Positions 27,781 through 39,960 of a stretch of 64,000 nucleotides of DNA are shown here, piece after piece. The notes below the pieces were generated by a model that was not told the origin of the DNA, did not search any database, and saw only the letters and a list, made by a program, of their open reading frames with translations. Both the position numbers and the translations under genes were made by a program. Numbering within the stretch: the first letter of the stretch is position 1; the number at the start of each line of letters is the position of its first letter. Source of the stretch: Leptospira dzoumogneensis. Its GTDB lineage: Bacteria > Spirochaetota > Leptospiria > Leptospirales > Leptospiraceae. The stretch lies in contig NZ_RQHS01000010.1 in NCBI RefSeq assembly GCF_004770895.1, positions 344,878 to 408,877 on the forward strand. Reading direction: 5' to 3'.

Positions 27781-28995
27781 ATGGAACAAGTAATCGGCAA
27801 AGAAACTGATATCATTCCTTTCTTTCAGCCGATCCTGTCCGTAGAAGACGGGCAAATTTTCGCTCATGAGGTTTTGGCCCGTAAAAAGACTCCGGATGGT
27901 ATCGTTTCCGCAGGATATCTTTTTTCCGCAGAGGCAGGATTATCGGATTCCGAATTAGGAGAATTGGAAGAAGGGATCTGGAGAAAAGCATTAGAAAAAC
28001 TTAAAGTTCATCCGGACCAATCCAAATTATTCCTGAATATTTCTCCCAATCGTCTTTACAGAGAATTGGAGAACGAAAGGATCGATTCCTTTAGATTATT
28101 ACGTCTTGCCAGGGAATACGGAATAGAACCGAATCGTATCATCTTAGAAGTCACAGAAGAGGAATTTTCCGGAAGTTTGGATTCCTTAAGGATCGCAGTG
28201 GACCTTCTTCGCGCATATGGATTCAAGATCGCATTGGACGATTTAGGTTCGGAGGCTTCCGGTATAGAAAGAGTGGGACTTCTCCGCCCCGACTTTTTAA
28301 AATTAGATCTTAGATTGATACGAGCATCTTCTCGTTCTCCTTCCGTGAGAAAAGTATTGGAACATATACGAGACCTCGCCTTTTCCTTAGGAGCTTCCGT
28401 TTTATACGAAGGGCTGGAAACTCAGGAAGAATTATATTTTGCATTAGAAGGTGGAGCAAGATTCCTGCAGGGATTTCTACTTTTGAGGCCTGGAGCGGAA
28501 CTTTCTACAGGCAAGGAACCTTCTCTTTCCATCAAAGAAATGGTGAAATTTTTTCATCAGAAAAAAATGGAAGCTCTTCGCCAGGAATTGAATTTCGAAA
28601 ATAAGATACGACTGACCTTGGGAGAGCTTCTGAGCCCTTTCCCTGTATTAAAAATAGCGAATAGATATTTGATAGACGCTTATACCGTTTTTCAATCTTC
28701 CAAGGAGATCCATAGGGTGTATATCACCGATTCTAAGGGCACACAACTTTCTCCTTATTATATGAGGACAGGAGAAGATTCTTTCAGGGAAACAAGTCAT
28801 GGGATCGGTAAAAATTGGTCTTATCTCCCCTATTTTTATAGGCAGCTTAGGGATTCTATGAGAAAGCCTGATGATTGGGGAATGAGCGAACGTTATTTTG
28901 ATAGCGACGCGGTCAAGGACCTGATCGTTTTTAGCAGAGAAGTGGAATCCGGTGCCTATGTATTTTTGGACGTGACCGCTCCCCGCCTGTACTAA
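27781..28995 (+). CDS. EAL-domain cyclic-di-GMP phosphodiesterase with YkuI_C-like sensor domain
   Basis: The 404-residue protein has an N-terminal EAL domain (about 12-245) and a C-terminal PAS-like domain (about 265-402) arranged as in B. subtilis YkuI, including similar length. Catalytic residues appear complete: EVLAR in place of EAL, FLNISPNRL, EVTEEEF, the metal-binding ALDDLGSE, FLKLDLR, YEGLET and LQGFLLLRP. It probably cleaves c-di-GMP to pGpG in the cytoplasm; no membrane segment is present, so any signal is intracellular. The C-terminal domain (LIDAYTVFQSSKEIHRVYIT; GAYVFLDVTAP) may bind the regulating ligand. The start codon has no Shine-Dalgarno sequence and abuts tandem dyads. 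A small winged-helix gene follows after 12 bp. Confidence 0.87.
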   Translation: MEQVIGKETDIIPFFQPILSVEDGQIFAHEVLARKKTPDGIVSAGYLFSAEAGLSDSELGELEEGIWRKALEKLKVHPDQSKLFLNISPNRLYRELENERIDSFRLLRLAREYGIEPNRIILEVTEEEFSGSLDSLRIAVDLLRAYGFKIALDDLGSEASGIERVGLLRPDFLKLDLRLIRASSRSPSVRKVLEHIRDLAFSLGASVLYEGLETQEELYFALEGGARFLQGFLLLRPGAELSTGKEPSLSIKEMVKFFHQKKMEALRQELNFENKIRLTLGELLSPFPVLKIANRYLIDAYTVFQSSKEIHRVYITDSKGTQLSPYYMRTGEDSFRETSHGIGKNWSYLPYFYRQLRDSMRKPDDWGMSERYFDSDAVKDLIVFSREVESGAYVFLDVTAPRLY

Positions 28996-29007
28996 AAAAC
29001 GGTTTCA

Positions 29008-29229
29008 ATGAGCGGTATCGAAAATCAAATCCTGCAAGATATTTATAGGGCATCTTCCGAAGGAGGATTTCTTACTATGAGGGATTTGGAGCTGAACACT
29101 TCTTTAACCGAATGGAATTTGAGGCCCCATCTAGAAGATCTAAAAGAGGCCAGCATGATCGTGGAGCACCCGGAAGGTTTCCAGGTGGCTCCTAAAGGAA
29201 AACATTTTTATAAAAGTAACTGGGGTTAA
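29008..29229 (+). CDS. Small winged-helix-like protein
   Basis: A 73-residue product with a helix-turn-helix/wing pattern: ENQILQDIYRASSEGGFLTM, RDLELNTSLTEWNLRPHLED as the recognition region, then a short wing (ASMIVEHPEGFQVAPKG). It is the size of a minimal winged-helix domain and could bind DNA or protein. It follows the EAL gene by 12 bp and is almost certainly co-transcribed; it may act on the tandem dyads upstream, which is speculation. Its stop overlaps the stop of the convergent EamA gene by 4 bp. Confidence 0.68.
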   Translation: MSGIENQILQDIYRASSEGGFLTMRDLELNTSLTEWNLRPHLEDLKEASMIVEHPEGFQVAPKGKHFYKSNWG

Positions 29230-30158
29230 TTCGGAACTTCCAGTTCTTCTTCCGCTGCCGAAACTTCTTCTTTTTTACCCTGCGTTCTATTTAGTATGAT
29301 CACTGAGGAAACAGCGAATAATCCACCAAGTAAGGTGCTCAATTTAGGTTCTTCTCCCAAAAAGATCCAACTTCCTAAAAGTGCAGTGACCGGAACTAAG
29401 AATATAAATGAACTCGCAGTTCTGGATCCTAGTCTACTGGAAGCATAAAAATACACAGTGGTCCCGAAGGTAGTAGATATTACGGAAAGATAAAGTAGTT
29501 GGACCCAGAAATTCCAATCATTGTCCATCACTCCGCCTAGATCATATGGAAATGCAAGAAATAGATCTAGAACTGTTCCTATACTGAACACATAAAAACT
29601 ATACACCATCGGAGACATTCTTTGTCCTGTGCTATGGCTGTTCATGCTCAGAATTGCCCAACTGAATGCACAAAGTAAAAAGTAAACATTCCCTGATTGG
29701 AAGAGTAGAGTCCAGTCCCCTTCCCAAATTTTTAATAGCAAGAACCCGCCGGCTAATCCAATGAATAAGCCTATGAATTCTTTTGCAGAAGGAAGTTTTC
29801 TCTGGAAAGTGTGAACCAAGATATAAGTAAAGATCGGATTCATTGTGGTGACTAATACTCCACCTGCTCCTGCCAAACCTTGGCTAAGTCCCAGTAAGAA
29901 GAATTGATTGTATATTGTGTATAAAACAGCACCTATCGCAACTTGTAGTAATCCTTTTTTATCGGGTAAGGCAATGGATTCTTTTCGGAGGATGAGTACC
30001 GGTACGAGAGAAAGTGCTGTCGCTAAAAATCTCCAGAACACGATTACGATCGGAGGTTCAGTGCCCACAATCGATTTTGCGGAAGGCCAAGCGAATCCCC
30101 AGCTCACCATAGCGATCACGAGTAGTATAAAGAATTTTATAGATTGATTTTGAAACAT
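29226..30158 (-). CDS. EamA/DMT family transporter
   Basis: About 310 residues with ten membrane helices in two EamA repeats, typical of drug/metabolite transporters of the inner membrane. The first repeat begins FILLVIAMVSWGFAWPSAKSI with VFWRFLATALSLVPVL; the second ends with SSFIFLVPVTALLGSWIFLGE followed by LLGGLFAVSSVIIL, the usual EamA ending. ATG 30158 is taken as start (a GTG at 30194 would add 12 residues). The substrate is not predictable; relatives export amino acids, nucleosides or other metabolites. It is convergent with the winged-helix gene and separated from the small gene behind it by a terminator. Confidence 0.82.
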   Translation of the reverse strand: MFQNQSIKFFILLVIAMVSWGFAWPSAKSIVGTEPPIVIVFWRFLATALSLVPVLILRKESIALPDKKGLLQVAIGAVLYTIYNQFFLLGLSQGLAGAGGVLVTTMNPIFTYILVHTFQRKLPSAKEFIGLFIGLAGGFLLLKIWEGDWTLLFQSGNVYFLLCAFSWAILSMNSHSTGQRMSPMVYSFYVFSIGTVLDLFLAFPYDLGGVMDNDWNFWVQLLYLSVISTTFGTTVYFYASSRLGSRTASSFIFLVPVTALLGSWIFLGEEPKLSTLLGGLFAVSSVIILNRTQGKKEEVSAAEEELEVPN

Positions 30159-30216
30159 CCCTAGTTCTGCCTCAGTACCAGTTTTTTTGTTCACCTCTTG
30201 AAGAGGAGTATAATAA

Positions 30217-30242
30217 AAAACCCGGCCTTAGTGCCGGGTTTT
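30217..30242 (-). terminator. Terminator after the 70-residue protein gene (bidirectional)
   Basis: CCCGGC-CTTAGT-GCCGGG (30221-30238) is a 6-bp GC-rich stem flanked by A-rich and T-rich tracts on both strands, 33 bp beyond the small gene's stop. It would isolate that gene from the EamA gene. Confidence 0.85.
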
Positions 30243-30271
30243 CCTTTCGACTTTAGTCTGTATCTGAAAGA

Positions 30272-30484
30272 TCATGCATTTAGATCGATTAGATAACCCC
30301 TGCGAGTAATTTGATCGTCGGTATTTACGCCTACCTTGGCGAGACTCTTCGGAGCTGTAACAACGGTATCCATATTGCTAAGCGGATGCAGACGATCCGG
30401 CATATTACGGATGGTGAATTCGGATTGTGAGAATTGTTGGGCGGCTCGGTTATTGCTTCCGGCTGCATTGATTTCTTGTAACAT
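30272..30484 (-). CDS. Small hypothetical protein (70 residues)
   Basis: Starts MLQEINAAGSNNRAAQQFSQ and ends RRGYLIDLNA. ATG 30484 has AGGA about ten bases upstream. The frame remains open 74 codons further up but that part runs through repeat R4 and reads as low-quality sequence, so I use the internal start. No signal or membrane segment is present. Support for a real gene: compact polar composition, its own ribosome site and a dedicated terminator 33 bp after the stop. Function unknown. Confidence 0.6.
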   Translation of the reverse strand: MLQEINAAGSNNRAAQQFSQSEFTIRNMPDRLHPLSNMDTVVTAPKSLAKVGVNTDDQITRRGYLIDLNA

Positions 30485-30589
30485 AACTGCGAATCCTATT
30501 TTTACAAAATTTAGACTATTCAGGAAGTTTTGTAAAGAAAGAAATTTCGGCTGGGAGACGCGAAGTTTAGAAGAGTCACTAAGGAATTT

Positions 30590-30722
30590 CACGCAGAGGC
30601 ACAGGGACGCAGAGGGGGCGATGTAGGAGTTCCAACAAAAGCACTCGGTATTCTGAACTTCTTCTTGTAAGCTTATCCTTCGTGGCTTTGTAACTCTGTG
30701 TGCCAAAAAACTCTGCGACTCC
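30590..30722. repeat. Dispersed dyad repeat, copy R4 (degenerate)
   Basis: Left arm CACGCAGAGGCACAGGGACG from 30590, core TGTAGGA-GT-TCCAACA at 30622-30637, and two right-arm fragments (TTCGTGGCTTTGTAACTCTG at about 30679-30698; CTCTGCGACTCC at 30711-30722). The last fragment overlaps the stop codon of the gene ending at 30722. Confidence 0.68.
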
Positions 30723-31408
30723 TACAGAGCCTCTCCTTCCCAGCGAGGATAGACCATCTCTTCTTCCTCTTCCGGAATGGAAGAACCTGCTTCGTCTTCT
30801 AGTAATGTGAAACCTCTTGGCTCGCCTATAAATTCCGGAAAATATTCGAAGAATAATTTGCCTGCGATAATTCTTTTAGCGGCCGGATAATTTTGTTTGA
30901 ATGTGTCTGAGAAGTCCAACTCGGGCAATTGGTGGAATTGGATCCTGTCTTCGAAATTGATAAAGTCTTGTTTGGAAAATCCAATATTTCTGGAAACGAT
31001 CTCGTCCTTGAGTAGGATCCAATCCAGTTTGAATCTCATTCGATAACCTTGGAATGCGGATGATCTTTGGATTAGATTCACCACTCTCATCAATGGATAT
31101 TCCATATTATAATATGGTGTTAAATAGATCATCAGGTATCTTTGGGAAAAACCGAGAGGTTCCCAAACGTTTTCAGGAGAAATATTATTATCACCGTCGA
31201 ATCTTAACTCTTCCAACATGGAATGAAGAGCAGGAGCATTTTTCTTTTCAGTATAAAATTCCTGGATAGCGATCTCTCCGAATTCTCCGTAATAAAGCCA
31301 TTTGTACAGGTCTTGGATCTCCGCCAAAGGATGAGCCTGCAAGAATCGATTTAGACTCTCGATCTTCTCTTCTCTTGTACGGTTTTCGTCTATCTCCTTA
31401 TGGATCAT
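30722..31408 (-). CDS. Hypothetical protein
   Basis: About 228 residues from ATG 31408 (MIHKEIDENRTREEKIES); a start at 31450 would add 14 residues without support. The chain is soluble-looking, mixed alpha/beta and rich in aromatic residues (DLYKWLYYGEFGEIAIQEFY; RYLMIYLTPYYNMEYPLMR), ending with an acidic tail (SIPEEEEEMVYPRWEGEAL). I recognise no family or catalytic motif. It stands between plsY and repeat R4, whose terminal fragment contains its stop codon, so the C-terminus could have been altered by repeat insertion. Confidence 0.7.
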   Translation of the reverse strand: MIHKEIDENRTREEKIESLNRFLQAHPLAEIQDLYKWLYYGEFGEIAIQEFYTEKKNAPALHSMLEELRFDGDNNISPENVWEPLGFSQRYLMIYLTPYYNMEYPLMRVVNLIQRSSAFQGYRMRFKLDWILLKDEIVSRNIGFSKQDFINFEDRIQFHQLPELDFSDTFKQNYPAAKRIIAGKLFFEYFPEFIGEPRGFTLLEDEAGSSIPEEEEEMVYPRWEGEAL

Positions 31409-31485
31409 AACTGATGATAGATTTTTAGACCGGCCTGCCTTTAAATTCAAGCCTAAAACTGAGTTTTGGAAATTTTAGAAAAAGT

Positions 31486-32118
31486 TTATTCTTGGTCTTT
31501 ATACTTCTCTTTGTCGGAAGCAAACTCTTTGCCTTTGAACAATCGGATCAGATTGGTCCTATGCAAAACCAAGATAGTAGAACTGATACATATAATGGCC
31601 CAAAAGATAGGTGTGGTAAAACTTTTACCTTCTATTAAAGAAAGTAGATAATACGAAATAGGTAGAGTGATTGCTCCCCCAATGGAACCGATGGACACAA
31701 ACCCATAGATCTTTTTCAAACTTAAGAATACGATCAATGTGATCAGTATCGGCCCTGGAGCAAGAACTGCGAATACTCCGAAACTTGTAGCCACTCCCTT
31801 CCCCCCTTTAAACTTTAAGAAGGGAGAAAACATATGACCAAGGACAGCGGCCACTCCGCAAAAAAGAGAAAGATACTCTTGGGATTCCCCATAGATCAAT
31901 CTGATCGTGAGAGGAAACACCGCTCCTTTCGTTATATCTAAAAGTAAAACAGGAAGTCCAATCCTCCAACCAAGCATACGGGTCACATTGGTTGCACCGA
32001 TATTCCCGCTTCCTTTTTGTCTGATATCTATCCCTTTCAATTTAGCAGCCAGAAATCCGAAAGGAATAGAACCTAAAAGAAAAGATGCAGGTAAAAAATA
32101 TGAGTACAGTTCGTTCAT
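31486..32118 (-). CDS. plsY: Acyl-phosphate glycerol-3-phosphate acyltransferase PlsY
   Basis: Inner-membrane enzyme that puts the first acyl chain on glycerol-3-phosphate, using acyl phosphate. The 210-residue protein has five to six helices and the three PlsY motifs: GSIPFG near the N-terminus, [16 protein letters not shown], and [12 protein letters not shown]. Its start overlaps the der stop by 4 bp (ATGA arrangement), so smpB-der-plsY are translationally coupled. Confidence 0.95.
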   Translation of the reverse strand: MNELYSYFLPASFLLGSIPFGFLAAKLKGIDIRQKGSGNIGATNVTRMLGWRIGLPVLLLDITKGAVFPLTIRLIYGESQEYLSLFCGVAAVLGHMFSPFLKFKGGKGVATSFGVFAVLAPGPILITLIVFLSLKKIYGFVSIGSIGGAITLPISYYLLSLIEGKSFTTPIFWAIICISSTILVLHRTNLIRLFKGKEFASDKEKYKDQE

Positions 32119-33491
32119 TTTCTATCGGATCTCAATTCTAAACGGATCGGGATCCCTTTCAGATTATACTTATCAGTTAACTTCTTCTTAATGAATGTTA
32201 ATAGATTGGATTTGAAATAATCCACATGGTTTACGAATAAGATGAGATGGAACGGAGAAACGGATACTTGTGTACAATACAACATCTTCGGAGGTCTGTT
32301 TGCGGAGAAGGACCTGCCCGCTTCCGCCATCCAAGCTCTTAGCGATTGATTCAATTCCGAGGTGGAGATCTTTTTCTTAGAACGGGATGCCAGATCGATG
32401 GTCATCTCCATCATTTTATGGATCCTCTGTTTTTCTTTAGCACTTAAAGTAATGATCTGTATCTCTTTCAAAAGAGGAAATCTGGAATACAAACGTTCTT
32501 GGTAGTTCTTAAAGGAATCATTATCCTTGTCTTCTATCGCGTCCCATTTGTTTACAGCTAGTAAGAATGGTTTTCCTTCTTCTTGGAGCATTCCTACTAT
32601 CTTCTTATCGAATTCTCCAAAACCTTTAAGTGCATCTAAAAGATGAATTACAACGTCTGAATTTTGGATGGTCCTTTTTGTTCTTTGGTAAGAATAAAAT
32701 TCTAAGGCTTCTGCCTTATCCGATTTTTTACGAATACCTGCAGTGTCGGTGATACGTATCTTTTTCCCGTCAAAAGTAACGGTTGTATCTACAGAGTCCC
32801 TAGTTGTTCCCGCAACCTCGCTCACAACAGCTCTATCATATCCGCAAAGAGCATTTAATAAACTGGATTTTCCAGCATTCGGTTTTCCTACGATTGCAAG
32901 ACTAAAGTCCTCGGCAGAAACGGAAGTAGTTTCTCCTTCTTCCGTAGTTTGGGTCCTTCTCTTTGCGTTCGGAAGTAAGAATGCGATTTTTTCCAAAAGA
33001 AGAGGAAGATTCCTTCTTCCTATAGCGGAAATCGGCAGGATTTCCGACAAGCCCATCTTATAAAAAGAATCCAAGTCTTCTTCATCTTCCGGATGATCCA
33101 CTTTGTTTACACAGTATAAGACCGGGATCTGATTTAATTCCGGATCTTTTCTGAACTTGTCAATGAGTCTGGAATCATAAGAAGTGACTTCATGTAGATC
33201 TAAAAGAAAAACTACAAGATCCGATTCCGCAACTTGTCTGAAAGCATTTTCAAGAACCGCTTCTTCCAGACTTTCAGGTCTTTCTATATCCAGACCCGGA
33301 GTATCGCATAGAATAAAATCCAGGCCCTTTTCCGGGTTTAGGACACGAGCACGAAGAACGTCACGAGTCACACCAGGATAATCCTCGGTGATCGCTAATT
33401 TCTTTTTAAGAAGTGCGTTGAATAATGTGGACTTACCAACGTTCTGGCGTCCTACGATGCTAATAATCGGAACTCTTTTTTTAGAGGACAT
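32115..33491 (-). CDS. der: Ribosome biogenesis GTPase Der
   Basis: Essential double-domain GTPase for 50S subunit assembly. The 458 residues contain two Era-like G domains, [11 protein letters not shown] with DTPGLD and NKVD, then [11 protein letters not shown] with DTAGIRKK and NKWD, and a C-terminal KH-like domain ending in [12 protein letters not shown]. The start codon directly follows the smpB stop (TAAATG), and its stop overlaps the plsY start. Confidence 0.96.
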   Translation of the reverse strand: MSSKKRVPIISIVGRQNVGKSTLFNALLKKKLAITEDYPGVTRDVLRARVLNPEKGLDFILCDTPGLDIERPESLEEAVLENAFRQVAESDLVVFLLDLHEVTSYDSRLIDKFRKDPELNQIPVLYCVNKVDHPEDEEDLDSFYKMGLSEILPISAIGRRNLPLLLEKIAFLLPNAKRRTQTTEEGETTSVSAEDFSLAIVGKPNAGKSSLLNALCGYDRAVVSEVAGTTRDSVDTTVTFDGKKIRITDTAGIRKKSDKAEALEFYSYQRTKRTIQNSDVVIHLLDALKGFGEFDKKIVGMLQEEGKPFLLAVNKWDAIEDKDNDSFKNYQERLYSRFPLLKEIQIITLSAKEKQRIHKMMEMTIDLASRSKKKISTSELNQSLRAWMAEAGRSFSANRPPKMLYCTQVSVSPFHLILFVNHVDYFKSNLLTFIKKKLTDKYNLKGIPIRLELRSDRK

Positions 33492-33974
33492 TTAGGAGTA
33501 ATTCTTGGTCTTCATCGCTCTCGCGATTTCCAGTTTTGCGTCGCTCTTCTTCATATCTTCCCGTTTATCATAGAGTTTTTTAGGTTTTCCTAATGCTAAC
33601 TCCACTTTAGCCCAACGGTTGTCTTTAAAATATACTTTAGTAGCGACAAGCACCAATCCCTTTTCTTTAATCTGTTTATCTAGTTTATCTATCTCTTTTC
33701 TATTCAGTAAAAGTTTACGCGGGCGGATATCAGGATGGTTCGTATATCCCCCGTTCTTATACGGAGTGATGGAAAAACTATCCAGGTAAACTTCTCCGTT
33801 TTTTATCTTTGCAAATGCATCGGTGAGGTTTGCTTTTTTTTCTCGCAGACTTTTGACTTCCGATCCGGACAAAACGATGCCTGCTTCGATGAATGAGATC
33901 AACTCGAAGTTAAACTTGGCTTTTTTATTTACCAGAGGTTGAGGGCTATTGTCTTTTTCCTTCTTCGCTGCCAT
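33492..33974 (-). CDS. smpB: SsrA-binding protein SmpB
   Basis: Binds tmRNA and delivers it to stalled ribosomes for trans-translation. The 160 residues include [20 protein letters not shown], the OB-fold motif [20 protein letters not shown] and [15 protein letters not shown], with the basic C-terminal tail ([20 protein letters not shown]) that enters the mRNA channel. It is first in the smpB-der-plsY unit, directly upstream of der. A GCGGG-ATTTA-CCCGC hairpin (33987-34001) lies between it and the preceding AAA/VWA gene. Confidence 0.96.
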   Translation of the reverse strand: MAAKKEKDNSPQPLVNKKAKFNFELISFIEAGIVLSGSEVKSLREKKANLTDAFAKIKNGEVYLDSFSITPYKNGGYTNHPDIRPRKLLLNRKEIDKLDKQIKEKGLVLVATKVYFKDNRWAKVELALGKPKKLYDKREDMKKSDAKLEIARAMKTKNYS

Positions 33975-34007
33975 AGTTCCCAGGGCGCGGGATTTACCCG
34001 CTTGCCG

Positions 34008-37115
<3,108 letters not shown>

Positions 37116-37120
37116 CTAGA

Positions 37121-37279
37121 TCACGCAGAGAAGCGGAGGTTCGTACTGAGGCGCAGCGTTAAGGTCTCACGCAGAGACGCCGAGTCGCGGAGGTAGGAAA
37201 AATTTGAAACAATGTAGGAACTCCAACATCAACACCTCTCTGCGTCTTTGCGGCTCTTCTTACTTTGCGGCTTTGCGTG
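37121..37279. repeat. Dispersed dyad repeat, copy R5
   Basis: Two left arms occur (CACGCAGAGAAGCGGAGG at 37122 and CACGCAGAGACGCCGAG at about 37169), then the core TGTAGGA-AC-TCCAACA (37213-37228) and two right arms (TCTCTGCGTCTTTGCGGCTC at about 37237; TTTGCGGCTTTGCGTG ending 37279). It fills the divergent gap between the AAA/VWA gene and the aminotransferase gene. Confidence 0.76.
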
Positions 37280-37345
37280 AAAATTTTCTACTCTTTACCC
37301 AATTTCAGTTTGTTCGGCAAACGGCCTTCGCATTAGAGTCTTTAT

Positions 37346-38458
37346 ATGAGCCAGAGTACCCTTGATTATGTACTAGCGCAAAGAATCCAAGGTTTGGATT
37401 CCTCAGCCATCCGAAAAGCGTTCGAATTAGCCGGGACATTAAAAGACCCGATCAATCTTTCCATTGGACAACCTCATTTTCCTTGTCCTCCGAATATCGT
37501 AGAAGCCGGAGTCAAAGCACTTCGCGATGGAAAAACCGCTTACACTTTGACCGCAGGAATTCCCGAACTGAAAGAAGCTCTTTCCCAAAAATACAAACAG
37601 GAAAATCAGATCGATTACGCAAGTCCGGATCGACTTTTAGTCACTTCTGGGATCAGCTCCGCGTTTTTATTACTTTTCAATTCTCTTTTGAACGAAGGAG
37701 ATGAGTGTCTTGTAGTAACTCCTCACTTCTTAATGTATCCTGCTTATATCAAAATTTACGGAGGGAAGATGAATACAATTTCAGAAGATTTCCAACCGGA
37801 AGATCTGAATGTATTCAAGGATAAAAAGTTAAAGATCATTATCTTCTCCACTCCTTCTAATCCTACAGGAACTGTATTAACTAAAAAACAACTGACCGCA
37901 CTTGCAGAACTTGCGGAAAAAACCGGGGCTTATCTGATCTCCGATGAGATCTACGAGAAGTTCGATTATGATAAGTCTTTCTTATCAGTTGGGTCTTTTT
38001 ACGAAAAAGCGATCACTCTTTCCGGGTTTTCCAAAACATATAGTATGACTGGATTGAGACTTGCTTCCATAGTCGCTCCCGCTCCTATTATAAAAACATT
38101 AACTACCCTGCAGCAATACACTTTGGTTTGTGCACCTTCAGTCACTCAATGGATGGGAATAGAAGCTCTTAAAACAGATATGCAGCCTTATATAGACGAT
38201 TATAAGGAAAAAAGGGATTATGTTTATGAAAATCTAAAAGACCAGTACCAGCTGAAAAAAAGCGGGGGTGCGTTCTACTTCTTCTTAAAAATAAAGGAGA
38301 AGGACGACGATTTTATCGTAAAAGCCGTAAAAGAAAAAGGTCTGATCCTAGTGCCCGGTTATATATTCGTGGATTCCAAAGAATATATCCGTATCAGTTT
38401 CGCTTCCGAATGGGAGAATCTGAAACGAGGTATAACTGCACTAAAAGAACTGGCTTAA
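37346..38458 (+). CDS. PLP-dependent class I/II aminotransferase
   Basis: A 370-residue fold-type I aminotransferase of the aspartate/aromatic/kynurenine group. Motifs: LSIGQPHFPCPPNI at the substrate site, FSTPSNPTGTVLTK with the PLP-contacting Asn, ISDEIYEKFDYD, the Schiff-base lysine in GFSKTYSMTGLRLA, and the C-terminal Arg in YIRISFASEWENL that binds the substrate carboxylate. The amino-acid specificity cannot be read. It is followed after 9 bp by a prepilin peptidase gene and then pdxH, the enzyme that makes PLP, so the three probably share a transcript. Confidence 0.88.
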   Translation: MSQSTLDYVLAQRIQGLDSSAIRKAFELAGTLKDPINLSIGQPHFPCPPNIVEAGVKALRDGKTAYTLTAGIPELKEALSQKYKQENQIDYASPDRLLVTSGISSAFLLLFNSLLNEGDECLVVTPHFLMYPAYIKIYGGKMNTISEDFQPEDLNVFKDKKLKIIIFSTPSNPTGTVLTKKQLTALAELAEKTGAYLISDEIYEKFDYDKSFLSVGSFYEKAITLSGFSKTYSMTGLRLASIVAPAPIIKTLTTLQQYTLVCAPSVTQWMGIEALKTDMQPYIDDYKEKRDYVYENLKDQYQLKKSGGAFYFFLKIKEKDDDFIVKAVKEKGLILVPGYIFVDSKEYIRISFASEWENLKRGITALKELA

Positions 38459-38467
38459 GAGAAAATT

Positions 38468-39313
38468 TTGGCGGAGTACTATTCCGAATTCCCATATTTG
38501 ATCTTCTTCCTATGGATAGGGGGCGTTTTAGTCTCCTTTTCCATGGGAAGTTTTTATTCTACCCTGGCTTACAGGATCTTAAGATTCTATTATGGAAAAG
38601 AAAGAAAGATCGGTTCTAAACTTTTTAGACTTAAGAAAATTTTAATAGAACCTTCTTGTTGCGAATCCTGCGGAACACGGATCAAAGGTACTTCGATCAT
38701 TCCTGTATTCGGATATTGGATTTCCAAAAAAGAATGTAGTAATTGTAAAACCCCGATCAATCCGTTATATTCTTTATGCGAGGCTATATTCGGATTATTA
38801 TTCGTAGTCAGCTTTCTTCTTTCCGGAAAATTATTAGGCAGTTTTGCATTCGTTGCTTTATGCGGACATCTATTAGTCGCTGCAAGCACAGACTTCAAAA
38901 AGTTTTCCTTAGATTATGAAAATCTGCCTTTTATCGTTCTATTTGGAGCATTGGCAAATTATCTATTATTCGATTCCGTTCCAGGCAAGGCGGAATTGAT
39001 CGTGTATGTTTCCTTCTCCGCCGTATTCTTTTTAGTGTATTTTATATTTCCTGCGAGTATGGGATTTGCCGATGCGATATTCGCTCCCGCATTTGCATTT
39101 TTAAGTATGCACCCTTGGTGGATCTTCTTCTTAAACTCTTCTTATGGGATCGCGATCATTATCACAGTCCTGAAAAGAAAAAAAGGAGAGAGTTTAAGAC
39201 AAGTTCCGATCCCGATGGGAGTCTATTTTTCTATCGGGCTTGTATTGACATTTATAGGCAGAATGCTCTCAAATTCAGGTTTACTTCCTAACTGGGCGGA
39301 TCTCATTCTATAA
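38468..39313 (+). CDS. Prepilin peptidase (type IV leader peptidase / N-methyltransferase)
   Basis: Cleaves and methylates type IV prepilin-like proteins of type IV pili or type II secretion. The 281 residues have an N-terminal helix, the GSFYSTLAYRI segment, a zinc ribbon with two CxxC pairs (CESCGTR and CSNCKTPINP), and seven or so further helices. Catalytic aspartates are likely those in AASTDFKKF and MGFADAIFA, the second site deviating from the usual GxGDxK. It starts at TTG 38468, 9 bp after the aminotransferase. No pilus or secretion genes lie nearby. Confidence 0.87.
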   Translation: MAEYYSEFPYLIFFLWIGGVLVSFSMGSFYSTLAYRILRFYYGKERKIGSKLFRLKKILIEPSCCESCGTRIKGTSIIPVFGYWISKKECSNCKTPINPLYSLCEAIFGLLFVVSFLLSGKLLGSFAFVALCGHLLVAASTDFKKFSLDYENLPFIVLFGALANYLLFDSVPGKAELIVYVSFSAVFFLVYFIFPASMGFADAIFAPAFAFLSMHPWWIFFLNSSYGIAIIITVLKRKKGESLRQVPIPMGVYFSIGLVLTFIGRMLSNSGLLPNWADLIL

Positions 39314-39318
39314 GAAAT

Positions 39319-39960
39319 ATGCAAAATAATATTTCTGATATTCGAAACGAATACAGCCAGGCTTCTCTGGACGAAAAAGAGATCGGAGATTCTCCTATTG
39401 ATTTTTTCAAAACTTGGTTCGACCAAGCCATCCATTCGGAAGTAAAAGAACCTACCGCAATGACATTGGCAACTGTTCGAAAAGACGGAATGCCGGACGC
39501 AAGGATCGTTCTTCTAAAAGGGATCGAAAAAGAAGGATTCCAATTTTATACAAACTACACAAGCGCCAAAGGAAAAGAATTAGACTCGAATCCGAATGCT
39601 TGTTTGGTATTTTTCTGGGCAGAATTAGAAAGACAGGTCCGTATCAGAGGAAAGATCTCCAAGGTTTCCAGAGAAAATTCGGAAAACTATTTTCATTCCA
39701 GACCATTCGCAAGCCAAATAGGCGCACTCGCTTCTTCTCAAAGTGATCCTGTAGACGATAGATCTATTTTAGATAAACATTATGAAGAACTGAAATCTAA
39801 ATACGAAGGCAAAACCGTACCTCTCCCTGAAAACTGGGGAGGATATATATTAGAAGCTTATGAAATAGAATTTTGGCAGGGAAGAAGGAGCCGCTTACAT
39901 GATCGGATCTTATTCCGAAAAGAAAGCGGCTCTTGGGTAAAAACCAGACTACAACCTTAG
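39319..39960 (+). CDS. pdxH: Pyridoxamine 5'-phosphate oxidase
   Basis: FMN-dependent oxidation of PNP/PMP to pyridoxal phosphate. The 213-residue split-barrel protein has the family landmarks [75 protein letters not shown] and the C-terminal signature [13 protein letters not shown]. It begins five bases after the prepilin peptidase stop; its own stop overlaps that of convergent ribBA by 3-4 bp. FMN supply from the neighbouring rib genes is a pleasing but unproven link. Confidence 0.96.
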   Translation: MQNNISDIRNEYSQASLDEKEIGDSPIDFFKTWFDQAIHSEVKEPTAMTLATVRKDGMPDARIVLLKGIEKEGFQFYTNYTSAKGKELDSNPNACLVFFWAELERQVRIRGKISKVSRENSENYFHSRPFASQIGALASSQSDPVDDRSILDKHYEELKSKYEGKTVPLPENWGGYILEAYEIEFWQGRRSRLHDRILFRKESGSWVKTRLQP

